From: Corynebacterium suicordis DSM 45110
GTDB lineage: Bacteria > Actinomycetota > Actinomycetes > Mycobacteriales > Mycobacteriaceae
Direction of reading: 5' to 3'
Assembly: GCF_015351405.1 (NCBI RefSeq)
Contig: NZ_JADKMY010000002.1
Span: forward strand, 124,001 to 188,000
DNA: 64,000 nt
Part shown: in pieces, positions 8,619-19,145 of the stretch
Position numbering within the stretch: position 1 is the stretch's first letter
Layout: each line of letters opens with the position of its first letter
The notes under the pieces: generated by a model
Seen by the model: only the letters and a program-made list of their open reading frames with translations
Database searches by the model: none
Told to the model about the DNA's origin: nothing
Position numbers and translations under genes: made by a program

Positions 8619-9215
8619 ATGTTTTCCATGTCCTTGGTATCCATCGTCACTGCGTCGCCCCCGCAGTTCCGCCGCCGCATCGCGGAACTCATTGAGCTCC
8701 ACCTTGCCGCCATGGATTACCCAGCCTCCTACCGGAGCCAACGGCAAACCCTGTGGCTCTCCACCATGAACCACAAAGATTTCCGCTGTCACCTGGCACT
8801 ACTCCACACAGCAGAACAACAACCGGATATTGATGATCCTTCCCAGCGAGTAGTCGGCGTGTGCTTCAGTTTCCGCGGCGAGCCACAAAATTGGTGGAAT
8901 CAGCAGGTCTCCCGCGGACTCTCCGCCGCGGGCCGCTCCCCACAGCAAGTCCGCTCCACCCTGGCGGATTATGCCGAGCTTTCAGAATTTCATGTCAGCC
9001 CCCGCGTGCAGCACCAGGGAATCGGGCGCGCGCTCCTGAGAAAGCACTTGGGATCCATCTCCCAGCAGCACGTGCTGCTCTCCACTCCGGAAAGCCCAGG
9101 TGAGGACAACAGTGCGTGGCGCCTCTACCGCAGCATGGGCTTCCGGGAAGTGCTTAGGGATTTCTACTTCCCTGCCGATAACCGCCCGTTTGCCATCCTC
9201 AGCAAGGCGCTTTAG
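8619..9215 (+). CDS. GNAT family N-acetyltransferase
   Basis: 198 residues. The central part shows the GNAT acetyl-CoA fold: the beta4 segment LADYAELSEFHVSPRVQHQGIG, the pyrophosphate-binding QHQGIGRALL (motif A, Q/RxxGxG/A), then WRLYRSMGFREV near the C-terminus (motif B). Substrate unknown. There is no clear SD; ATG at 8619 or 8628 are both possible. It is divergent from the HEPN gene across the operator pair and overlaps the convergent metF by 4 nt at the stop codons. Confidence 0.85.
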   Translation: MFSMSLVSIVTASPPQFRRRIAELIELHLAAMDYPASYRSQRQTLWLSTMNHKDFRCHLALLHTAEQQPDIDDPSQRVVGVCFSFRGEPQNWWNQQVSRGLSAAGRSPQQVRSTLADYAELSEFHVSPRVQHQGIGRALLRKHLGSISQQHVLLSTPESPGEDNSAWRLYRSMGFREVLRDFYFPADNRPFAILSKAL

Positions 9216-10180
9216 CGCACCATATCGTGGCCAAAGCCCGGCCCCCAGGCCGGAGCCATGCCCAGGTTGTGCAGCACTTCCTGCGTGGCGCGCACGTTAT
9301 TCATGGTCATGAAGTGCAAATCTGGAGCTCCTTCAGCCATCAAGCGCTCCGCCATTCCCGTGGAAATCTCGATGCCCACCTCGCGGATCGCCTCCCGGTT
9401 AGCGGCTTCGTCCCCGTTGGCTGCCTTCATGAGCTTGTTCTCCACGTCCTTCGGGAGTGCGGCGCTCGCCAGCTCCATCTGCTTGCGTACTCCGCGCAGC
9501 GAGGTGATCGGCATCAGTCCCGGAATCACGGGCTTCGCACCATGTTCCCGGTCGGCCGCGGCCAGGCGATCGCGCAACCGCAGGTAGTGCTCCACATCGA
9601 AGAACATCTGCGTGATGGAGTACTCCGCCCCGGCACGCAGTTTCTGCAGCGTAAACCGCGTATCCGCCTCCAAGTCAGGAGAGCGGAAATGCCCCTCCGG
9701 GAAGCTCGCGATACCAATGTCAAAGTCCTCGCACTCCGGCATTTCCCGCACCATCTTGATGAGCTCATCGGTGTACAGCAGCCCACCCTCGGTTTGCACC
9801 CATTCCGCATTCGGATCTCCCGGGGGATCCCCGCGCAAGGCCAAGAGGTTGGTCAGCCCCAGGTCAGCGAAGGTGCGCAGCAGGTCGCGAATCTCCGCTT
9901 CCGTGTGCTCCACCAGCGTCATGTGCACCAAGGTGGTCAACGGCTTGCTGGCCAGCTGCTCAGCCACTCGCAGTGTGCGCTCGCGAGTAGAACCGCCCGC
10001 GCCATAAGTAACGGACACGAAACTCACCCCGAGGTCGTGAAAAGCCTCAGCCGCACCCCACAAGCGCTGCTCAGCTGCATCATCGCGCGGCGGCATGAAC
10101 TCCACGCTAAACGGCACCCTTCCTGGGGTGTTGAGCTTGAGAGATTCAGAGACAGCCACCTGCCTGCGGATTTGCACCAT
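9212..10180 (-). CDS. metF: MetF, 5,10-methylenetetrahydrofolate reductase
   Basis: 322 residues from ATG at 10180. It reduces 5,10-CH2-THF to 5-CH3-THF for methionine synthesis, with FAD as cofactor. Recognised by FSVEFMPPRDDAAEQRLW (catalytic Glu in the (V/F)EFFPP-like motif), VSVTYGAGGSTRERTL, LLALRGDPPGDP, and YSITQMFFDVEHYLRL. The frame is open further upstream, but TAGTAT lies 8 nt before this ATG, giving a leaderless start, and the longer version would overlap idsA. The promoter is divergent from idsA. Confidence 0.94.
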   Translation of the reverse strand: MVQIRRQVAVSESLKLNTPGRVPFSVEFMPPRDDAAEQRLWGAAEAFHDLGVSFVSVTYGAGGSTRERTLRVAEQLASKPLTTLVHMTLVEHTEAEIRDLLRTFADLGLTNLLALRGDPPGDPNAEWVQTEGGLLYTDELIKMVREMPECEDFDIGIASFPEGHFRSPDLEADTRFTLQKLRAGAEYSITQMFFDVEHYLRLRDRLAAADREHGAKPVIPGLMPITSLRGVRKQMELASAALPKDVENKLMKAANGDEAANREAIREVGIEISTGMAERLMAEGAPDLHFMTMNNVRATQEVLHNLGMAPAWGPGFGHDMVR

Positions 10181-10188
10181 GCCAGAAG

Positions 10189-10248
10189 ATACTAATGCCA
10201 TACCCATTCGCGAACTGAGATTGGGTGAAAAGGCCCAGCCTGTAGAAT
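10189..10248. promoter_or_regulatory. Divergent leaderless promoters for metF and idsA
   Basis: Minus strand: -10 TAGTAT (10194-10189), 8 nt before the metF ATG. Plus strand: -35 TTGGGT (10221-10226), 16-nt spacer, -10 TAGAAT (10243-10248), 8 nt before the idsA ATG. Both would yield transcripts starting at or next to the initiation codon. Confidence 0.7.
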
Positions 10249-10256
10249 CTGGATAC

Positions 10257-11399
10257 ATGAGTGTTCCTGAGTCCACGTGGGGTTTGGCTTCCCCTCTTTC
10301 CGCAGTTCCCAGCGCCGTCAACCAATGCGTGGCGGATTATTTCGCGGCCAGTACTCAGGAATTCGCCGCGATCGGCCCGCAGTTTGCGCACGCCATTTCC
10401 CTGCTTCGGGAATTCACCGTGGACGGTGGCAAACGGGTTCGCCCCATGTTCGCGTGGGCCGGCATTCGTGCGGGCGTGGAAGGCGGTGGCGGTAGTTTTG
10501 ATTTTCCTTTTCCCGACGCCACCCCGGACCCCCAATCACTCCTCACCGCTATTTCTGCAATGGAGTTCATCCAGGCGTGTGCGCTGATCCATGACGACAT
10601 CATCGATCAATCCGATACCCGGCGCGGCTCTCCCACCACCCACCGCAGGTTCACGGCTCAGCACCGCGAGCATGCCTGGGCAGGTGAAAGCGAGCACTAC
10701 GGCACCAGCCAGGCCATCCTCACCGGTGATCTGGCTCTGGCCTGGGCGGATGACATGTTTGGCATGTCCGGGATCAGCGCTCAAGCACTGCGGGCCAGCC
10801 GGAATCCATGGCGGGCGATGCGCACCGAGGTGATTGCGGGGCAGATTCTCGATGTCACCCTCGAAGCCAACGGCAGCGAAAGCGTGGAGGATTCCCTCAA
10901 GGTCATCGAGTACAAAACCGCCAGCTACACCGTGGCCCGTCCCCTGCACATTGGTGCGGCACTCGTCGGGGCTGATGAAGCAGTGGTGAGTACCCTGCGC
11001 CAGATTGGCCAGGATATCGGCGAGGCTTTCCAGCTGCGCGATGATCAGCTCGGGGTTTTCGGAAAGCCAGAGATCACTGGCAAGCCCAGCGGAGATGACC
11101 TCCGGACCGGCAAGCGCACCGCGCTGATCAATCAAGCGCTGATCAATTTGGCAGAGGGCAAGGGTGTCAAGGGCGGCGTCGAAAAGTTAAGAAATGGTTT
11201 GGGGGCTGTCGATACAGAGGAAGAAATCGACGAGTTGCGCGGCGTGATCGTGGAGAGCGGCGCCGCGGCTGACATCGAGGAATGGATCACGCGGCGCAGC
11301 CAGCGGGCCATCGAGACCATCCGCGGGGCGAACTTGGGAGCGGAGATCACCGAGGAAATGGTGGACGTCACCGCCAAGCTGAGCGATAGGAAGTACTGA
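10257..11399 (+). CDS. idsA: IdsA-type polyprenyl (geranylgeranyl) diphosphate synthase
   Basis: 380 residues. A trans-isoprenyl diphosphate synthase: GGKRVRPMFAW binds IPP, the first Asp-rich motif is DDIID within LIHDDIIDQSDTRRG, and the second is degenerate, FQLRDDQLGVFG. By position it matches the main GGPP synthase (cg2384, idsA) of C. glutamicum, which supplies precursors for menaquinone, polyprenyl phosphate and carotenoids. The start is set by a leaderless promoter 8 nt upstream; the open frame before it is ignored. Two dispersed CGACGCC motif copies lie inside (10514 and 11175), coding for DFPFPDATPDP and KGGVEKLRN. First gene of a three-gene operon. Confidence 0.92.
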   Translation: MSVPESTWGLASPLSAVPSAVNQCVADYFAASTQEFAAIGPQFAHAISLLREFTVDGGKRVRPMFAWAGIRAGVEGGGGSFDFPFPDATPDPQSLLTAISAMEFIQACALIHDDIIDQSDTRRGSPTTHRRFTAQHREHAWAGESEHYGTSQAILTGDLALAWADDMFGMSGISAQALRASRNPWRAMRTEVIAGQILDVTLEANGSESVEDSLKVIEYKTASYTVARPLHIGAALVGADEAVVSTLRQIGQDIGEAFQLRDDQLGVFGKPEITGKPSGDDLRTGKRTALINQALINLAEGKGVKGGVEKLRNGLGAVDTEEEIDELRGVIVESGAAADIEEWITRRSQRAIETIRGANLGAEITEEMVDVTAKLSDRKY

Positions 11400-11403
11400 G
11401 AAT

Positions 11404-13143
11404 ATGGCTGCTGCATCCCATGGCAAAGATCGTCGCCACCTGCGGCTTCCCCGCCCGCTGGTGCCCATGACCCGAGCCACGAAGCGAAAGCGTTACGCGG
11501 AAAAATCGCAGCACATCGTGGTGGTGGGTGCCGGGCTTTCTGGTTTGGCGGCGGCGGCTCGATTGCGCGCTTCTGGACTGCAGGTGACCGTGTTGGAAGC
11601 AGCCGATCACGTGGGAGGGCGCTGCGCCACGGAGATTCTCCGCAGCTCACACGGTGAATTCGCCGCTGATACGGGTGCAACTGTCCTGACCATGCCGCAG
11701 CTGGTGGAATCAGCGGTGCATGCGCTGGGTCAGCACATGCCTGAGACTTGGAAGCTGAACAAGCTCTCGCCTGCCTATCATGCGCAGTTCGCCTCTGGGC
11801 GCAGCATTGATCTGTATTCGGATCGGGCGCGCATGTCGCAGGCGATCGCGGATTTCGCAGCGGAGAAATTCCCTGCGGATCAGACCGGGGCCGCGCTTCG
11901 CCTCACCGAAGGTTTCCGGAGCTACCGGGATTGGTCTCAAGAGATGTTCGCGGCATCCTTTGAGAATTTCGTGGCTGCGGACTTCGATTCCCTGGTGGAT
12001 CTGGTTTCTACTCCCGCAGCGGCCAATGACCTGTTGCGGTTGACCGGTTTGGGCGCTTTTGGCTCGCTCTCCAAAGCCATTCGCTCTCATATCGATGATG
12101 ATGAGCTCTCTAGGCTCTTCACCTTCCAGGCCCTTTATGCTGGCCAGGCCCCCGCAGCCGCCCGCGCGGTGTACTCCGTGATTGGTCACATGGATACCGG
12201 GATGGGCGTGTACTACCCGCAGCACTCCATTGGCGAGGCTGCGGAAGCCATTGCCGGAGCGCTGCAGAAAGCGGGGGCGCAGGTTCGCTTGAACTGCGCA
12301 GTGGAGGATTTCCACATGGATTCGGCAGGCACGCAGATCACGGGCGTGCGCCTGGCTGATGGGGAGGTTATCCCCGCCGACGCTGTCATCTGCACCACGG
12401 ATCTCGCGGTCCTGGATGAGATGATGCAGCGCAGCCTGCAAGGCAAGACCGGCCGGACTATGCGCACAGCCCGGCGCGCCATGCAACGCTCCACCCGCCG
12501 CGCCAACAGGCCGCTTCCGTTGCGCTGGTCCCCCTCCGCGGTTGTCATCCACGGCACTGTGCCCACGGATGTTTCCGAACACTTCGCATCCTCAGCCCAC
12601 CACACGCTGAGCTTTGGCGAGGCTTGGGAGGACACCTTCACCGAGCTCACAGCGCGCAAGGGTCGCGGGCGCATCATGAGTGATCCCTCGTTCCTCATCA
12701 CCCGCCCCGCGCGCACCGCCCCCTCCCGGATCATCCGCGATGCCGCCGGGGCTACATATGAACCGATCAGTATCCTCGCGCCAGTTCCGAATTTGGCCTC
12801 CGCCCCCATAGAGTGGAACCTCATCCAAAATCCTTACGTGGAGGAGATTCTCAACACCTTGGAGCAACGCGGATTCTCCCAACTCAGCTCATCCCTGGCC
12901 ATCGCCCGGGTAGATACCCCTGCCACGTGGCACTCCGAGCACGGATACGGGGAAGGCACGCCATTTTCCGTGGCGCATAGCTTCAGCCAGACCGGCCCCT
13001 TCCGTCCGCGGAACACGGGTGCCTATGGCGTGGACAACCTGGTGCTGGCCGGCTGTGGCACCACCCCGGGCGTGGGTGTGCCCACCGTCTTGGTTTCCGG
13101 TGCGCTCGCGGCACGCCGAATCACCGGCGGCGGGGTGCGATGA
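11404..13143 (+). CDS. CrtI-like FAD-dependent desaturase/oxidoreductase
   Basis: Up to 579 residues. HIVVVGAGLSGLAAAARLR (about 37-55) is the FAD-binding GxGxxG Rossmann motif, with VLEAADHVGGR after it. The C-terminal LAGCGTTPGVGVPTVLVSGALAA is the second FAD signature of phytoene desaturases. The overall pattern matches CrtI/CrtN-type carotenoid desaturases. It sits between GGPP synthase (5-nt gap) and mptA (ATGA overlap), but no phytoene synthase is in the window. The substrate may be a carotenoid, or a polyprenyl or quinone chain needed for mannolipid synthesis (inference). Start uncertain: ATG 11404 or ATG 11467. Confidence 0.75.
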   Translation: MAAASHGKDRRHLRLPRPLVPMTRATKRKRYAEKSQHIVVVGAGLSGLAAAARLRASGLQVTVLEAADHVGGRCATEILRSSHGEFAADTGATVLTMPQLVESAVHALGQHMPETWKLNKLSPAYHAQFASGRSIDLYSDRARMSQAIADFAAEKFPADQTGAALRLTEGFRSYRDWSQEMFAASFENFVAADFDSLVDLVSTPAAANDLLRLTGLGAFGSLSKAIRSHIDDDELSRLFTFQALYAGQAPAAARAVYSVIGHMDTGMGVYYPQHSIGEAAEAIAGALQKAGAQVRLNCAVEDFHMDSAGTQITGVRLADGEVIPADAVICTTDLAVLDEMMQRSLQGKTGRTMRTARRAMQRSTRRANRPLPLRWSPSAVVIHGTVPTDVSEHFASSAHHTLSFGEAWEDTFTELTARKGRGRIMSDPSFLITRPARTAPSRIIRDAAGATYEPISILAPVPNLASAPIEWNLIQNPYVEEILNTLEQRGFSQLSSSLAIARVDTPATWHSEHGYGEGTPFSVAHSFSQTGPFRPRNTGAYGVDNLVLAGCGTTPGVGVPTVLVSGALAARRITGGGVR

Positions 13144-14726
13144 GCACCTTCACCATGCGGCTACGCGCCCTGACGTGGCGCCATGCCATCATTCTGGGGC
13201 TCATCGGCTCCATCATCCTGGCGCTGAGTTCCCACGCCGCCGGTGCAGTGCGTGCCCGCGGTGGAGTTCTGCACATCATGAACCTCACCTCTCTCACCTT
13301 TGGCCACTTCACCGGCATCATGGTGGTGATCATGTGGATCGGGGTGGGATTATTGCTGCTTAGCTGGATGGTGGCTGGCGGGCACATTCTCCGTCACGGG
13401 CACTCCTTGGATGCCCCCATGGTGTTTGCCTGGATTGCCCCGCTGATGTTCGCCGGGCCCATGATGTCCCGCGATCTGTACTCCTATCTCATGCAGGGCA
13501 CGCTGGCCCGCGATGGCATCAACCCTTATGAGCATGGCGCGGCTGCCAATCCGGGGCCCATTCTCTTCGAGGTCAGTTCGGACTGGCGCAACACCACCAC
13601 CCCTTATGGTCCGCTTCACCTGTGGATCAGCGAGCTCATCACCACCATCACCGGGGATAACATCACCGCGGGCACCGTGGTGTTCAAGATCGTCTCCGTG
13701 GCCTCCATCGCGGGCATGATCTGGTCAGTGAACCGCTTGGCTCGCTACGTGGGCACGCGCCCCTCGGTAGCTGTGTGGCTGGGCGTGGCAAACCCGCTGG
13801 TCATCATCCACTTGATTGGTGGCATGCACAACGAGAACATCATGATGGCCCTGGTCTTGCTCGGCCTCGTGCTTTCGCTGCGGTTACGTCCCCTCCCGGG
13901 TTTCCTGGCGGGAACCGTGCTCATTGCGCTGGCAGTCTCGCTCAAGGTCACGGCCTTCATCGCCTTGCCATTCTTGGTGTGGATCTTCGTGGCCCGCTGG
14001 GCAGGTCCTGGGCCGGTTGCGCTGTTCCGTGAATCCTGGAAACGCCTGGGCACCCTGATGCTCAGCGGCATCGCTGCCCTGGCCATCACCGGCGGAGTGA
14101 TCCAAGCAGTCACCCTGCTCTCTGGGCAAACCTGGGGTTGGATCGCAGAAATGGCCGGTAATACCAAGGTGATTAATCCCCTGGCGTTGCCGTCGTTGTT
14201 AGCCTCCACATTGGAGCCCACGCTCACCCGTTTGGTCGACGACGACCTGACCTTCAACGTGCTGGTCAGCGCAATCCGGCCGTTCACCACCGCACTGATG
14301 GTCCTCGGTTTGGCTGTGGTGTGGTGGATGTATCGCCGTGATGAGATGCAGGCCCTCAAGGGTGCGAGCCTGGCCTATCTGGTCACGTGCATCTTCAACT
14401 CCGTGACCCTCCCCTGGTACTACGCCGCGGTGCTCGCTCTCTTGGCGGTGTGGGCCACCGACAGGCGGATCATCTTCATCGCGGCCTGGCTCTCCGCCAC
14501 CCTGTGCTTCATGTTCGATGGCGGCGGAAACAACCGCCTCTACAACCTCTGGTGGGTGCTACTCATCGGTGCGGTCATGTGGTGGGCACTGCGCGGAGCC
14601 ACCGGTTACAGTCCGCTGCGCAAGCCACACCAGACCGACTCGTGGGTGCTCAATGAAGCCCGGGTGCTGGGGGAAACGCAGACGCCCGCACCAGCGCCAG
14701 CGCAGGCACAAGCGCTTAAACGATAG
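13140..14726 (+). CDS. mptA: MptA, alpha-(1->6)-mannopyranosyltransferase (GT-C)
   Basis: 528 residues, about a dozen membrane helices. A GT-C integral membrane glycosyltransferase using decaprenyl-phosphomannose to extend the alpha-1,6-mannan backbone of lipomannan/lipoarabinomannan. The GT-C signature is MMSRDLYSYLMQGTLARDGINPYE near residues 108-131, with Asp as the putative catalytic residue, then TTPYGPLHLW. The ATG overlaps the desaturase stop (ATGA), so it is translationally coupled. Its position beside idsA matches C. glutamicum mptA (cg2385). The 3' end overlaps the convergent Rv2175c-like gene by 11 bp. Confidence 0.9.
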   Translation: MSTFTMRLRALTWRHAIILGLIGSIILALSSHAAGAVRARGGVLHIMNLTSLTFGHFTGIMVVIMWIGVGLLLLSWMVAGGHILRHGHSLDAPMVFAWIAPLMFAGPMMSRDLYSYLMQGTLARDGINPYEHGAAANPGPILFEVSSDWRNTTTPYGPLHLWISELITTITGDNITAGTVVFKIVSVASIAGMIWSVNRLARYVGTRPSVAVWLGVANPLVIIHLIGGMHNENIMMALVLLGLVLSLRLRPLPGFLAGTVLIALAVSLKVTAFIALPFLVWIFVARWAGPGPVALFRESWKRLGTLMLSGIAALAITGGVIQAVTLLSGQTWGWIAEMAGNTKVINPLALPSLLASTLEPTLTRLVDDDLTFNVLVSAIRPFTTALMVLGLAVVWWMYRRDEMQALKGASLAYLVTCIFNSVTLPWYYAAVLALLAVWATDRRIIFIAAWLSATLCFMFDGGGNNRLYNLWWVLLIGAVMWWALRGATGYSPLRKPHQTDSWVLNEARVLGETQTPAPAPAQAQALKR

Positions 14727-15117
14727 CCATCGCCTGTGCCCGGCGCATCACCTCGCGGGCCAGATGCCCGTGCAGCGCGTCCACTGGTCGCCCGGGGAGG
14801 GAATCATCGGCTTCATAGAGGTACTCCAGAATCTCCTGGGAGCTGTAGCCTCCGTCAGACAACAGGGAAATCACACCTGGAACAAACTTGTTGAGGTCCC
14901 CGTCCTCGGTGAAGAACATCTCCGGGATATAACGGACATTGTCCAGGCGGATCGCCAGCAGCTGACCGTTGTTGAGCAGATCCATCACCTTGGTCACCAC
15001 CACGCCCATGCGCTCGGCGGCATCCGGAATAGCAATGACCGATTCCCCAGCGGGAACTCCCCCGGTGGCTTGGTCCAAAATGACTGATTCTTCTGTGGTT
15101 TCTCGCTCGTTATTCAC
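14716..15117 (-). CDS. Rv2175c-family DNA-binding regulatory protein
   Basis: 133 residues. The N-terminal half is a winged-helix/excisionase-like domain (ESVIAIPDAAERMGVVVTKVMDLLNNGQLLAIRLDNVRYIPEMFF). The C-terminal half is a compact helical domain (LNKFVPGVISLLSDGGYSSQEILEYLYEADDSLPGRPVDALH). This is the Rv2175c family; in M. tuberculosis Rv2175c is phosphorylated by PknL, which is the divergent neighbour here. The start is GTG at 15117, set by TACAGT 7 nt upstream (leaderless). Confidence 0.85.
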   Translation of the reverse strand: MNNERETTEESVILDQATGGVPAGESVIAIPDAAERMGVVVTKVMDLLNNGQLLAIRLDNVRYIPEMFFTEDGDLNKFVPGVISLLSDGGYSSQEILEYLYEADDSLPGRPVDALHGHLAREVMRRAQAMAIV

Positions 15118-15124
15118 AGAAACC

Positions 15125-15130
15125 ACTGTA
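15125..15130 (-). promoter_or_regulatory. -10 box for the Rv2175c-like gene
   Basis: TACAGT on the minus strand, 7 nt before GTG 15117; decides the start as leaderless. Confidence 0.6.
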
Positions 15131-15263
15131 GCCCACGCCCGTCCGCGTGTGGATTGCTCACCATGCGCTCTCCTGTGCCGGGGTGGGGTGCAGTTAGTAT
15201 GGGTTAATGAATCTCGCGCTTCGGGCGCAGAAAGCCCCGCGATGAAAGGACATCCACCCCACC

Positions 15264-17570
15264 GTGAGTGAGCTTTACACCGGAGACCTGCTGGACAACC
15301 GCTATCGCATCGGCGCGCGGATTGCCCGCGGAGGCATGTCCACCGTCTATTCAGCCGTGGATACTCGCCTAGATCGTGAAGTGGCAGTCAAGGTGATGGA
15401 TCCCGCGTTGGCAGATCAGCGCTCTTTCCGCGCCCGCTTCGAGCGCGAAGCCCGCGCCGTGGCCAAGCTCAATCACCCCGCGTTGGTGAATGTTTTTGAT
15501 CAGGGCGAAGATGGCGAATACGTTTTCCTCGTCATGGAGCTGGTGGTTGGTGGCTCACTGCGGGAACTACTCAAGGAACGCGGGCCCATGCCCCCGCACG
15601 CAGCTCTGGCCGTGATGGAGCCAGTGCTCACCGCGCTCTCCGTGGCTCACTCCACGGGCATGATCCACCGGGATATCAAGCCGGATAACGTGCTGATCAG
15701 CGATACCCACCAGGTGAAACTCGCCGATTTCGGACTGGTCCGCGCCATCGCCACCGGGGTGAATTCCAGTGGTGCCACCTCGCACGATGGCAAGGTCATC
15801 GGCACGGTCGGCTACCTTTCCCCCGAGCAGGTGGAAGGCAGTTCGCTGCAGCAATCTTCGGATGTCTACTCCGCGGGCATCCTGCTCTTCGAACTGCTCA
15901 CCGGCCACACCCCTTTCCGCGAGGCAGACCCCGTGAGCACCGCGATGGCCAGGTTGCACAGGGATGTCCCCCTTCCCTCCAGCGTGATCCCCGGTGTACC
16001 GGCGGAAGTCGATGAGCTCATCGCTAGGGCCACCGCCCGCGCCCCACACCGTCGGTTCGCTGATGGAACCCAATTTCTCGACGCCGTGCAAGAGACCTCC
16101 CGGGTGCTCCGCCTCCCGGCATTCAAGGTGCCCTCCCCTCAGCACTCCGCGGTACGCAACGCCCTCGAGGGTGCGGATTATGGCGAGCGGCTCTCCTGGG
16201 ATGACGAATCCATGTCCACGCGCGCGGTGAATCTCGGTGGGCCCAGCCGCACGTCAGAGCAGCCACACCCGGCACGTCCTTTCACCGAGACCACACACAC
16301 GCAATTGCAACCGGCCAATCCCGGTGCGATGCAGCCGCACCCCGGCATTGATTCTCATCACCCCGCTGCGGCGTATCCGCTGAGCCAGCAACCCCTTGGC
16401 CCTCAGCTCAATCCCTATCCTGCCGGCCCGGTGCACCATGTGGATGACCCCGGGGTGGCGTCGACAAGAAATGATGGTGCCCACCCACCAACGTTGAGCA
16501 ACCGTTCCACAGGACGGACCGTGCTGTGGATCGTGGTTCTGCTGGCGCTGCTGGTTTCGGTGGCTTTGGGTGCGTGGTGGCTGACCAGTGGTCGCTACGG
16601 CGAGGTGCCGGCTGTGGTGGGGATGGATCGGGTCACGGCACAAGCCACGGTGGAAGAGGCGGGATTCACCTCCGGGGTGGAGGAAGTCTATTCCAACGAT
16701 TCCACCCGGGAATCAGTGATGGGAACCGACCCTCCTTTTGGTGAACGAGCACCGCGGGGAAGCCAGGTAGCGGTGCTCGTATCCCTGGGAAAGCCGACCG
16801 TTCCAGAGCCGGGACGGGCGGACACGGTGTCCACCTATACCCAGAAGCTGGAGGATCGCACGCTTCGCGCGCGGCTGGGTGAAGAAGTGTATTCGCAGGA
16901 TGTGCCCAAGGGGCAGATCGCGCAAACCTCCCCTCCTGCCGGGCGCGAAGTGAACACCGAAAGCACGGTTGAGGTGCGGTTGAGCAAGGGTCCACGGCCC
17001 GTGCGCATCCCCGGGGTGAAGGGGCAAAGCCAGCAACGCGCCACCAGCACCATCAAGGCCGCAGGGCTAGAGGTGGGTGAAATTGTCCGCGAATTCAGAA
17101 GCAGCATTGAGGCCGGGGATGCGATTGAGACCCGCCCCGGCACAGGCGAGCAAGCCCCCGGTGGCAGTGAGATCACGCTGGTGATCAGCAATGCCATCAA
17201 GGTGCCCGATGTGGAAGGTATGTCCGCTGAAAAGGCACGCCAGGCGCTGCGTGCAGCTGGGCTCAACCCCGTAGATGGGGAATCCGTGGATGATTCTTCG
17301 GTGAGCTTGGGAGACATCGCTAAGCAGTCCCCCGCCGCGGGTGAGTTGGTGAACCCAGCCGCGAATACGAACGTGAGCATCCACGCCTCAGATTCTGTTC
17401 GCGTGCCATTCATGATCGGGAAGAGTGCGGAATCAGTGAGCCGTGAACTGGAGAAACTCGGCGTGGAAGTGGAGATCTCCGGTCCCAGTGATGGGCGGGT
17501 GTACTCGCAATCACCGAGCGCAGGAACGCGCATCCGCGCGGGCGATACGGTGAAGCTGAAGACGCTCTAA
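15264..17570 (+). CDS. pknL: PknL, transmembrane Ser/Thr protein kinase with PASTA domains
   Basis: 768 residues. The kinase domain (about 1-280) has GARIARGGMSTVY, Lys43 in VAVKVMD, the catalytic HRDIKPDN loop (Asp137) and ADFG. A juxtamembrane Pro/His-rich linker follows, then one membrane helix (about 419-441) and five extracytoplasmic PASTA repeats that in this family bind muropeptides or lipid II. PknL phosphorylates envelope and regulatory targets, including the neighbouring Rv2175c homologue in mycobacteria. The start is GTG with a weak SD (AAAGGA, 13 nt). Two dispersed-motif copies (16079 and 16457) lie in the kinase tail and the linker. Confidence 0.94.
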   Translation: MSELYTGDLLDNRYRIGARIARGGMSTVYSAVDTRLDREVAVKVMDPALADQRSFRARFEREARAVAKLNHPALVNVFDQGEDGEYVFLVMELVVGGSLRELLKERGPMPPHAALAVMEPVLTALSVAHSTGMIHRDIKPDNVLISDTHQVKLADFGLVRAIATGVNSSGATSHDGKVIGTVGYLSPEQVEGSSLQQSSDVYSAGILLFELLTGHTPFREADPVSTAMARLHRDVPLPSSVIPGVPAEVDELIARATARAPHRRFADGTQFLDAVQETSRVLRLPAFKVPSPQHSAVRNALEGADYGERLSWDDESMSTRAVNLGGPSRTSEQPHPARPFTETTHTQLQPANPGAMQPHPGIDSHHPAAAYPLSQQPLGPQLNPYPAGPVHHVDDPGVASTRNDGAHPPTLSNRSTGRTVLWIVVLLALLVSVALGAWWLTSGRYGEVPAVVGMDRVTAQATVEEAGFTSGVEEVYSNDSTRESVMGTDPPFGERAPRGSQVAVLVSLGKPTVPEPGRADTVSTYTQKLEDRTLRARLGEEVYSQDVPKGQIAQTSPPAGREVNTESTVEVRLSKGPRPVRIPGVKGQSQQRATSTIKAAGLEVGEIVREFRSSIEAGDAIETRPGTGEQAPGGSEITLVISNAIKVPDVEGMSAEKARQALRAAGLNPVDGESVDDSSVSLGDIAKQSPAAGELVNPAANTNVSIHASDSVRVPFMIGKSAESVSRELEKLGVEVEISGPSDGRVYSQSPSAGTRIRAGDTVKLKTL

Positions 17571-17604
17571 AAGCTGTAAACGCTGCAAGTACCCCAGACA
17601 CAAC

Positions 17605-17642
17605 AAAAGCTGGGAACGCTCGCAATGAGCATTCCCAGCTTT
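17605..17642. terminator. Bidirectional terminator between pknL and aroG
   Basis: AAAGCTGGGAA pairs with TTCCCAGCTTT, with an inner GCTC/GAGC stem, in the 89-bp gap between convergent genes. A-tract and T-tract flanks make it usable from both sides. Confidence 0.85.
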
Positions 17643-17659
17643 GAGAGCTTTGAGAAGAT

Positions 17660-19054
<1,395 letters not shown>

Positions 19055-19058
19055 TCAC

Positions 19059-19064
19059 AGCATA
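19059..19064 (-). promoter_or_regulatory. -10 box of aroG
   Basis: TATGCT on the minus strand, 7 nt before the aroG ATG; a leaderless arrangement. Confidence 0.6.
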
Positions 19065-19127
19065 CTCGGTCACGCGCAACAAGTACGCACTCGGACTTCC
19101 TGCTTCTTTGAGGTTGCTCTCAGGTAT

Positions 19128-19145
19128 TTTTTCCCGACGCCACCC
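19128..19145 (+). repeat. Copy of dispersed T-tract/CGACGCC motif
   Basis: TTTTTTCCCGACGCCACC in the gap between aroG and the exoribonuclease, abutting the latter's stop codon. One of the clearest copies, with a six-T tract. Confidence 0.55.

Noticed and set aside
8037..9215. HEPN/GNAT as a toxin-antitoxin system
   Set aside because: The genes are divergent, not co-transcribed, the HEPN protein lacks an evident R-x4-6-H site, and I recall synteny at this place in other corynebacteria, which argues for a core function.
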